This document shows, piece after piece, positions 57,250 to 64,000 of a stretch of 64,000 nucleotides of DNA. The stretch is from NCBI GenBank assembly GCA_020634875.1, contig JACKAX010000001.1, positions 151,366 through 215,365 on the forward strand, in the 5' to 3' direction. This DNA is from Anaerolineales bacterium (GTDB lineage: Bacteria > Chloroflexota > Anaerolineae > Anaerolineales > JABWBV01). Numbering within the stretch: the stretch's first letter is position 1; each line of letters begins with the position of its first letter. The notes under the pieces are model-generated. The model was not told the origin of the DNA. It did not search any database and saw only the letters and a list, made by a program, of their open reading frames with translations. The translations under genes and the position numbers were made by a program.

Positions 57250-58617
57250 ATGAAACACTATGTCCTGATTGGTACTGGCGCGGCAGGTGTCTCTGCCGCT
57301 GAAGCCATTCGTAAACGTGATCCCGAAGGCAGAATTATCCTTATCGGAGAAGAACCCGACGGGTATTATTCCCGTCCTGGGTTGGCCTATATTTTGACAG
57401 GGGAAATTCCTGAAGAACAACTTTTTCCTTTTTCGCCTGAGGATTTCAAACGTCTTCGGGTTGAATTCTTAGTGGAACAAGCCACAGGCCTGGACCCAGT
57501 CAAGAAAACAGTGTCTCTGTCTAAAGGTCATACTTTGCGTTATGACAAGTTGCTCATCGCAACAGGGGCCAAGGCGCGGGCGGCAGGAGTCAATGGGGAA
57601 TTCTTGCCGAACGGACAGCCTGTGTCAGGGGTCGTCCAACTCGATAATTTTGACAATGCCCGTGACATTATACGGCGGGCACGCAAAGCTAAAGTGGCAA
57701 TCGTTGTTGGCGGAGGGATTACCGCACTGGAAATGGTTGAGGGGTTGATCGCGATGGGCGTTAAAACCCATTACTTTTTGCGCGGGGACCGGTATTGGAG
57801 CAATGTGCTTGATGAGGCTGAATCGCGTATTGTCGAACATCGATTAAAGGAAGAAGGCGTAAAAATCCATTACCACACCGAAATTGATACGATTCTGAGT
57901 AAGCCTTCTGGCTTATTTGGCAAGGGTGAGTTATGCGTGAGCGGGGTTAAAACGAAAGCTGGAGAAGTTATTGCTTGCAATATTGTTGGGGTTGCGGTTG
58001 GCGTAGGCCCACGTGTTGAACTTGCCAAAGCGGCTGGCCTCAAGACTGAAAAAGGGATTCTCGTGGATGAAACTATGCTTACCAACCTTCCTGATGTTTA
58101 CGCCGCAGGAGATGTGACTCAAGTCAGAGATCCCCTGACAGGGAAATGGGTGATGTCTGATCTTTGGCCCGTTGCCAGGGAGCAAGGCCGCATAGCAGGG
58201 GCGAATATGGCAGGGGGGGATGACAATTACCGGCAAGAAATCGCCCTCAATGTAACCCGCCTTGCTGGCCTCACCACAACGATTATCGGTTCTATCGGTG
58301 GGAGAACGCCTGATCTGGATACCATCGGTATTGTCCGCGGGGATAGCGAAACCTGGCGCGAAATTCCCGATGCCATTGCCGCCCAAAGTGAATTTGATGT
58401 GAACCGGATTCGTTTGATGGTGGGGGCCAACACCCTGTTAGGGGCGATTGTGATGGGAGATCAGAAACTCTCCAAACCCATTCACGAATTAGTCGCTCGT
58501 CAAATTGATATTACCCCCATCCGCTCCCAACTTCTGGCCCCCCAAGCCCGCATCGGAGAAGTCATAGCTGCATATTGGGAGCAGGTGCACAAAGACGGGA
58601 TGGGAAGTTACTTGTAA
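57250..58617 (+). CDS. FAD-dependent pyridine nucleotide oxidoreductase
   Basis: A 455-residue class-I pyridine-nucleotide-disulfide-type flavoprotein, without the redox CxxxxC pair. The FAD site is VLIGTGAAGVSAAEAI near 5; the NAD(P)H site is VAIVVGGGITALEMVEGLIA near 148; the second FAD motif is VYAAGDVTQVRDPLTG near 280. It resembles the NirB N-terminal/rubredoxin-reductase group. It may oxidise NAD(P)H and pass electrons to the ferredoxin, or run in reverse. Last gene of the cytochrome cluster; the next gene is convergent. Confidence 0.88.
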   Translation: MKHYVLIGTGAAGVSAAEAIRKRDPEGRIILIGEEPDGYYSRPGLAYILTGEIPEEQLFPFSPEDFKRLRVEFLVEQATGLDPVKKTVSLSKGHTLRYDKLLIATGAKARAAGVNGEFLPNGQPVSGVVQLDNFDNARDIIRRARKAKVAIVVGGGITALEMVEGLIAMGVKTHYFLRGDRYWSNVLDEAESRIVEHRLKEEGVKIHYHTEIDTILSKPSGLFGKGELCVSGVKTKAGEVIACNIVGVAVGVGPRVELAKAAGLKTEKGILVDETMLTNLPDVYAAGDVTQVRDPLTGKWVMSDLWPVAREQGRIAGANMAGGDDNYRQEIALNVTRLAGLTTTIIGSIGGRTPDLDTIGIVRGDSETWREIPDAIAAQSEFDVNRIRLMVGANTLLGAIVMGDQKLSKPIHELVARQIDITPIRSQLLAPQARIGEVIAAYWEQVHKDGMGSYL

Positions 58618-58662
58618 GATACTGAATATTGACCCATGTTCTTAACAAGTCAAATTAAAGTT

Positions 58663-61600
58663 CTATATCTCTAAAATTCTCTCAATCTCTGCAAGATGGT
58701 GTGCCCGGCGTGGGTCCTCTTCGGAAAGATGCCGGATAATTTCCCGGTGAGTTAACACGCTTTGGTAAGGCATTTGCAAAGCTTCTGCTGCGACCAGACT
58801 CTTTTCCCAAGCTTTGTGCGCTTGGCCTGCATGCCCCTTGAGCCAGCGCTGAAGCCCTCGCCACCGCCCCAGATAAGGTTTGCCGATAGGAAAAGTTAAC
58901 GCAAACGCTTGTAATCGGCGCATTGCTTGGGTGGTTTCTTTCGGTAGGGTAGCGATTTGACTTGCCGAAAGGCCACAGGTTTCCTTCTGTTCAGCAAGGC
59001 GGAGAAAAGTTTCAACCGTACCCGCGTAGCCTTCAATGATAAAGTGAGAGGTAGGTAACATCCCCGCGGCAGCTTTGCTGGCTTGCAAGGCCAGTGTATA
59101 GGCCCGTTCCCAGTTTCCCCGTCTGGCGTAAACTGCACTCAACAAACCATAGGTGTAGATTTTCTGATTGGCATCTGCCAGGGTCGTTTCATTCACCAGA
59201 TGCTCAACCTCTTCAAGGTCTGCTAATCCAGCATCCTCCTCTCCCAAAGCCAAATAACACTCCGCCCGGCCCAACACGGCATAACACACGGCCTGGATGT
59301 CGGCCCGCTGGCGGGCGGCTGGTTCCATCCGGTTGCCCCAGGTAATCCCTTCCTTGAAATCCCCTTTGTGATACAGTGTCTCGATGAGCACGGTGGTGTT
59401 TTGCCCCTGCCGGCGCAGATCGCCCAGTTGGGTACTGGCACGTTCGCCCTCCAACAAATATTGCTTGGATTCTTCCCACGCACCAATGGTTCCGGCATAC
59501 AAGCCGAGGGTGAGCCGCGTCCCAACCAGGGCAGATAGTTGCCCGGATTGGGCAGACGTTGTTAGCGCCTGCTGGCGGAAATAGCGCGCCAGCCTATGCA
59601 TTTGTAATATCCCGGCCAGGACCGTTGAGTTTCCATATCCACGTGCCAGTTCAGTGGTGCTTCCGTACGCCTCGCCCAGGTTTACCAGCAAAAGATCATA
59701 ATAGATGATTTTAGCCGTTTGATTGAGGTAATAATACAACTCGCCCAAGCGTTCACAGGCTTGTAATAAATCTGGCGCAATCCCCAAGGGATCGGGTTTT
59801 TTGTTGGCAAATTTTGCCAGATTCAAGCGATGACGGACCTGTTCGAGCAATGCTTGAAAGAAGCGCAATGCGGCTTGTCCATTGGTATAGGGTACAAATT
59901 CTCCTAATAAGGCCAGGCCAACTTCAAAATGTTCGCGTGCCTCGTGCAGATTCCCCAAACCCAAGTGGGCCTCGCCCATTTGTAACCGCCACCGGGCACG
60001 CATCACCTCATTAACTACTTTCGCCCCTTCGCGGGGGTATTTCTCAATCAAACTTTGCGCCTCCGTCAAAAAGCGCAGGGCTTCTTGGTTGGCATAACTC
60101 CGAATAGCTTGTTCGCCCGCTTTGGACAGGTAAAGGATCGCTTTTTCGATTCCCTCGGCCCGGGTCCAGTGATAGGCCAAAAGCGGAAAATAAGGGTTCA
60201 GGTTGGTGGCATAACTTGTTTCGTACCATTCCGCTACCGCACGGTGCAATTCCCGCTTTTGCGAAAACAGCATCATGTTATAAGCCACCTCTTGGGTAAT
60301 GATGTGCTTGAATAGATACACCAGATCAGGGGCAGGAGACTCCCGAATGACAAGATCACGATATTCAAGGACGCTCACATACTCCGTCAGGGATTCCTTT
60401 TGTTCGGCTACGGGGAAAACGGCTTGTAAAATCTGTACCGCAAAAAGCCGCCCAATCACACTGGCGACTTTGATTGCCAGTTGTTGCTCAGAACTCAGCC
60501 GGTCAATACGCCGGGTGATGATTCCTTCAATCGTGCGCGGAAACGGAATCGCTGCGAGGTCAATATCCCCAGCCAAACAGCATTCGCCCGCCTGCACCTC
60601 AATATACCCGGCATCTCGCAACGCATACGCCAGTTCCTCGCTGAAAAAGGGATGGCCCTCAGCGCGTTCGCGAATCAGTGTTGCGACGGGCAATGGCAAC
60701 GAACGCACACCTAAGCGCTGACAAACTAACTGTGTGACATCGTTGGGGGACAAGGGTTCCAAACATAGGTGATCTTCCCCGGCCAGGGCTAAGACCTGCC
60801 GAAAAACTGGAGGTGCATCTTCCCGCAAGGGACGGGTGGCCAATACCAACCAGAGCGATTTGACATATTGGGCCACAGCCAGAGTAAGTGCCCATGAGGT
60901 TGAATCTAACCAGTGGGCATCTTCCATGACCAAAAGTTTTGGCGCTTGGGAAACCGAATTTTGCAAAACCCGGATTAGAAATTCTCGCGTTTTGTTTGCG
61001 CGAAATTCTCCTTCCATTTCGCACGTCAGGTCGCTATCGGGCAAGTCAAGGGGCAACACATCATTGAGCAAGGGAATCAATGGTTTTAACTCAGGATCGT
61101 TAGCCAACTGGGCGAGAATATATTGCTGTTGGGGTACTCGTAAAACCTGACTTTCCGTGAGGTCCCCGCCGCGATCAAGCCCAAATACCTGGCGAAAAAC
61201 GGATCGCCAGGCATGATACTTCGTGCCCTGTTCAATGGCGTCTCCCGCCCCGGTCAGGATGGCGATCCCCATCGCTTCCGCCTGTCGTAGAATATCCTCC
61301 ACGAGGCGCGACTTGCCGATCCCCGCTTCGCCTTCCAGCACGATCACACCTCCTTGACCCCCACGGAGAAGGGTTTGCAAACGGTCGGCAATTCGTGCTC
61401 GTTCCGTTTCCCGTCCGACGATTTGGGTGGGTGGACGCAATGCATGTTCGGCAGCCCTTAACGGGCGGAAGATCGCGACAGGTTCCCCCTTCCCTTTGAC
61501 GGCAACAGGAGTTAATGTCTCGAATGCGATTTGATCTTTGGCGAGGGTATACGTTTCGGCATCGCAGAGAATGTCATTCCCATGTTCGACATTTTTGAGC

Positions 61601-62754
61601 GCTGCCTGCATGAGACGAGCTGCCAGATTGACGACATCTCCCGTGAGGTTGTATTCCTGCCGGATTTCTGAGCCAATCGTCCCTGCCAATACCCGGCCAG
61701 AGGTGATCCCAATCGCACTTCGCCACCCCATCGCCTCCAGACTGGCGCGCATATCCAACGCTGCCCGAACACCCCGCGCGGGATCATCCTCGTGTGAGAA
61801 CGGGGGCAGCCCCATCACAGCGACAAACATGACGCCTTTGTCATCTACGCCGATGGTATTAACACTGCCCTCATAACGGTAAAGCGCCGTTTGCAGAATG
61901 CGGGCAACTTCCTGTGCCTGGGGCAGGGGCACTCCAAATTTCATGTTGGGTAGGTTTAAGAATAGGATGGTGACGTTGCGAATTTCGGGGAGGAACCCTG
62001 ATTGGAGGGCGCTGAGGCGGTTAAGCACCGCGCCGGGGATGTAGGCGCGTAAGCCTGGCTCCATTTCGGGGGTGAGAGTGGGCGCGGGACGTTGGATGGA
62101 AACTTCAAGCGGCAGGGCGGTTTGTAAACGGTAAAAAGCGGGTTCAAATTCTTCGGTGAGGCACAAAGACGCGACGAGGGTGTAGAGGCTTTTGCCAAGG
62201 ATGATTTCTCCGGGTTTCGCACGGGTTTCTGCATGGCCTACTTCGCTCATTGGTTCACCTGCAATGAAAAACTCCCACCGATTGAATACTCCTCCCAGAT
62301 GAATGACGGCTAGTTCTCCTGCGCTAAGAGCGATTTTGAGTGCCAGATGCTCCTCATGTGTGGTGTAGTCGTGTAGTTTTTCTTGAATGGCTTGACTGCA
62401 CGCGAGGGCCTGGTGGGCCAGTGTGCGTAAGTCAAAGCCATCAGCCTCCGCAGGCCAGAGGGCAAGAAGTCCATCGCCGGTGAATTTGAAGACATCGCCG
62501 CCAAATTCATGCACGACGCCGATCAGTTTGCCGAAATAGTCGTTGAGAAGCCCTTTAAGTTTTTCAATCCCTGCTGGGCCACGACTGCTCAACCGCTCTG
62601 TGAGGGGGGTAAACCCGGAAATGTCCGCAAAAAGAAGAACTCCTTCAAAAGTTTCAGAGGTTGGTTCTTGCACCGGGCGTGGGTTGGTGGCTATCCGCGC
62701 GCGGATGTGCTGGGGAACGTAACTGGCAAGGGTTTGAAGGAGTGGGGTAGACAT
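58663..62754 (-). CDS. Soluble adenylyl-cyclase-like protein (two cyclase domains, AAA ATPase, TPR)
   Basis: A 1363-residue cytoplasmic protein. Cyclase domain 1 (about 36-190) keeps the metal Asp residues in LLFADISGFTPLTERL and FGGDVFKFTGDGLLALW; the Lys beside the second motif suits ATP. Cyclase domain 2 (about 255-440) lacks the metal Asp (FLNLPN) but has the Asn/Arg pair in NLTGDVVNLAARLM. An AAA/STAND ATPase follows, with Walker A EGEAGIGKSRLVED near 470 and Walker B LLVMEDAHWLD near 606. Helical TPR-like repeats fill about 850-1340. The order matches mammalian soluble adenylyl cyclase (ADCY10). Whether it makes cAMP is not certain. Confidence 0.85.
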   Translation of the reverse strand: MSTPLLQTLASYVPQHIRARIATNPRPVQEPTSETFEGVLLFADISGFTPLTERLSSRGPAGIEKLKGLLNDYFGKLIGVVHEFGGDVFKFTGDGLLALWPAEADGFDLRTLAHQALACSQAIQEKLHDYTTHEEHLALKIALSAGELAVIHLGGVFNRWEFFIAGEPMSEVGHAETRAKPGEIILGKSLYTLVASLCLTEEFEPAFYRLQTALPLEVSIQRPAPTLTPEMEPGLRAYIPGAVLNRLSALQSGFLPEIRNVTILFLNLPNMKFGVPLPQAQEVARILQTALYRYEGSVNTIGVDDKGVMFVAVMGLPPFSHEDDPARGVRAALDMRASLEAMGWRSAIGITSGRVLAGTIGSEIRQEYNLTGDVVNLAARLMQAALKNVEHGNDILCDAETYTLAKDQIAFETLTPVAVKGKGEPVAIFRPLRAAEHALRPPTQIVGRETERARIADRLQTLLRGGQGGVIVLEGEAGIGKSRLVEDILRQAEAMGIAILTGAGDAIEQGTKYHAWRSVFRQVFGLDRGGDLTESQVLRVPQQQYILAQLANDPELKPLIPLLNDVLPLDLPDSDLTCEMEGEFRANKTREFLIRVLQNSVSQAPKLLVMEDAHWLDSTSWALTLAVAQYVKSLWLVLATRPLREDAPPVFRQVLALAGEDHLCLEPLSPNDVTQLVCQRLGVRSLPLPVATLIRERAEGHPFFSEELAYALRDAGYIEVQAGECCLAGDIDLAAIPFPRTIEGIITRRIDRLSSEQQLAIKVASVIGRLFAVQILQAVFPVAEQKESLTEYVSVLEYRDLVIRESPAPDLVYLFKHIITQEVAYNMMLFSQKRELHRAVAEWYETSYATNLNPYFPLLAYHWTRAEGIEKAILYLSKAGEQAIRSYANQEALRFLTEAQSLIEKYPREGAKVVNEVMRARWRLQMGEAHLGLGNLHEAREHFEVGLALLGEFVPYTNGQAALRFFQALLEQVRHRLNLAKFANKKPDPLGIAPDLLQACERLGELYYYLNQTAKIIYYDLLLVNLGEAYGSTTELARGYGNSTVLAGILQMHRLARYFRQQALTTSAQSGQLSALVGTRLTLGLYAGTIGAWEESKQYLLEGERASTQLGDLRRQGQNTTVLIETLYHKGDFKEGITWGNRMEPAARQRADIQAVCYAVLGRAECYLALGEEDAGLADLEEVEHLVNETTLADANQKIYTYGLLSAVYARRGNWERAYTLALQASKAAAGMLPTSHFIIEGYAGTVETFLRLAEQKETCGLSASQIATLPKETTQAMRRLQAFALTFPIGKPYLGRWRGLQRWLKGHAGQAHKAWEKSLVAAEALQMPYQSVLTHREIIRHLSEEDPRRAHHLAEIERILEI

Positions 62755-62757
62755 GGA

Positions 62758-64000
62758 TTACTTCATCATTAACCCTGCGGCGCGCCGACCGATTTCTACT
62801 GCAAAGTTCGTACCCCGATCCCAGGGGTAGACCTGGCTCATGCTGGCAAAATACAAGCCCGGAATGGGGGTTTGGATGGCCGGAATGTTTTTGGAGTGGT
62901 TGACGAGGGGGACAGGCTGGGCGTATTTGGTGCTGAAAACCCAGGTTTTATTGATCCAGCTAGGGTCGAGACGGGGGTTGAACTTTTGCAGGGCGGGGAG
63001 AAAACGCGCGAGGAGTTCTTCGTCGGTGAGGGTGAAGTATTCGTGGTCTGTGGGGAGGTAGTCGCCACAGTAAAGGATATGGTCGCCCCCAAAATGTTCG
63101 GCGGAGATGAAGTTGGTGTGTTCAACAACGGCCAGGAATGGGTAGCCCATGTTCTTGGGGATGTTGAACCAATAGTAGCCTTCTTCCGAAAGTTGATGTT
63201 TAAGGGAGAGCACCATAACGACAGCGCCCATGTGTTGGAGCGATTGCAAGCCCGCGAGGTATTGGGGGGGTAAATCCGGCGCGAGGTGGGCAAGCTGTCT
63301 GGGGGAGGTGGTGACGAGGGCTTGATCGTAAACGACGGATGTTTGGTCGGGAAGCTGCACGGTAACGCCGCCCGCGGGAGCCGGATGAAGAGCTTGGATC
63401 GGGGTTCCGAGCTGGAACGTGACACCCACCCCGCGCAGTTTTTCGGCAAAATCATCCGAAAATTGCTGAAACCCGCCCTGGTAGGTGCCCAACCGCGTCG
63501 TGCGGGCCTTGAGCCGTGCCCACATCCAGGCCATGTTGACTTGTTTGTAAAAGGGGCCGAACTTGCCGATGAGAAGCGGTTGCCACATTTGTTCGTAGAC
63601 ACGGTCACCAGCCCATTTTCGCATCCAGGCTTCAACGGTGGTTTGTTCGAGGGCGCGCCAGTTGTTGGTGAGACGGAGATATAGCCCGACCAGCCCAAAC
63701 CGGATTTTGTTAAGCCCCCAACCCAGCCCCGGAAATAGAAGGGCGTTGGGAATGGAGTCGAAGGGGTACCATTTGCCGTCGTGGTAGAGGACGGTATAAG
63801 GCCGGGGGAAGAGAACTTTTTCGTTTAAGCCGAGTTCGTTGATTAGCCCCAACATGTGGGCGTCGCTTTGGAACCAGTGGTGGTAAAACTTTTCGACAGA
63901 CCAGGCCCAGTGGGGTTCTTTGAAACCGGAGGCTAGGCCGCCTACATAATGAGCGGATTCGTAAAGGGTGACGGTGTGGCCGGCGCGTACTAAGTCCCAG
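62758..64000 (-). CDS. FAD amine-oxidase/protoporphyrinogen-oxidase-like protein (partial)
   Basis: The N-terminus lies beyond the right edge; about 413 codons are visible. The first visible residues WDLVRAGHTVTLYESAHYVG followed by GLASGF fit the second beta-strand and GG motif after a GxGxxG FAD site. The middle has AGDRVYEQMWQPLLIGKFGP and YQGGFQQFSDDFAEKLRGVG. The C-terminus has the second FAD motif LYFASMSQVYPWDRGTNFAV followed by EIGRRAAGLMMK. It belongs to the NAD(P)-binding amine oxidase/HemG-desaturase-like group; substrate unknown. It ends 3 bp before the cyclase-like start, so the two are coupled, this gene being upstream. Confidence 0.85.
   Translation of the reverse strand, partial: WDLVRAGHTVTLYESAHYVGGLASGFKEPHWAWSVEKFYHHWFQSDAHMLGLINELGLNEKVLFPRPYTVLYHDGKWYPFDSIPNALLFPGLGWGLNKIRFGLVGLYLRLTNNWRALEQTTVEAWMRKWAGDRVYEQMWQPLLIGKFGPFYKQVNMAWMWARLKARTTRLGTYQGGFQQFSDDFAEKLRGVGVTFQLGTPIQALHPAPAGGVTVQLPDQTSVVYDQALVTTSPRQLAHLAPDLPPQYLAGLQSLQHMGAVVMVLSLKHQLSEEGYYWFNIPKNMGYPFLAVVEHTNFISAEHFGGDHILYCGDYLPTDHEYFTLTDEELLARFLPALQKFNPRLDPSWINKTWVFSTKYAQPVPLVNHSKNIPAIQTPIPGLYFASMSQVYPWDRGTNFAVEIGRRAAGLMMK

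Overview
The window looks like a piece of a bacterial chromosome, most likely a member of the Chloroflexota (class Anaerolineae). This is an inference. It rests on the mix of genes (paired MFS exporters, F420-type luciferase-like monooxygenases, many DinB-fold proteins, a GT87 membrane glycosyltransferase), on the lack of any outer-membrane machinery, and on secreted proteins ending in a short YLP-type tail. No rRNA, tRNA, CRISPR array, transposase or phage gene was seen.

Layout. 0.1-10 kb is a patchwork of small soluble enzymes and secreted proteins: DLH-type hydrolase, DinB-VOC fusion, Crp/Fnr regulator with a DUF2892 membrane protein, PIG-L deacetylase, Nudix hydrolase, lipoproteins and a broken M23 peptidase. 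It also holds an AT-rich gene flanked by integron-like core sites. 10-30 kb is transcribed entirely leftward: two sister MFS transporters, a GntR-controlled carbohydrate ABC importer (regulator, binding lipoprotein, two permeases, MBL-fold hydrolase; no ATPase), an ArsR-like regulator, a compact operon (unknown protein, alpha/beta hydrolase, S41 protease, DinB, MFS), an aldo/keto reductase, two tandem AHSA1-PDZ-DinB fusion proteins, a small SHOCT-like protein with an ankyrin protein under a 34-bp palindrome, and a GT87 enzyme. At 30.0-30.7 kb an AT-rich gene-free region with several DnaA-box-like sequences sits exactly where gene orientation flips, so it is a candidate replication origin. 30.7-48 kb is mostly rightward: UvrA, carbonic anhydrase, a selenocysteine-containing SelD (in-frame TGA), a MerR regulator, a GT4 glycosyltransferase, a secreted esterase, DnaJ/CbpA, a 14-repeat secreted beta-propeller-like protein, a thioesterase, an M42 peptidase, an LLM oxidoreductase and an M19 dipeptidase.

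49.5-58.6 kb is the most striking part. Three consecutive membrane-anchored multiheme c-type cytochromes carry 18, 24 and 36 CxxCH motifs (78 in all). They are followed by a b-type cytochrome membrane protein, a two-cluster ferredoxin and a pyridine-nucleotide FAD oxidoreductase. Together they read as a route from NAD(P)H through FAD, Fe-S and heme b to long heme wires outside the membrane. The two larger cytochromes are built from 39-40 residue units that each carry two heme motifs and two spare histidines, which would suit bis-histidine ligation. The units are nearly identical at DNA level, so the wires seem to have grown by recent tandem duplication.

58.7-64 kb returns to the minus strand with a 1363-residue protein built like soluble adenylyl cyclase (two cyclase domains, AAA ATPase, TPR-like region). 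It is cotranscribed with an FAD amine-oxidase-like protein that runs off the right edge.

Regulatory themes: several genes have a -10 hexamer exactly six bases before the ATG, suggesting leaderless mRNAs. Terminators are often perfect palindromes with A/T runs inside the stem. Three families of short-unit hairpin repeats lie between genes and sometimes include the last codons of a gene.
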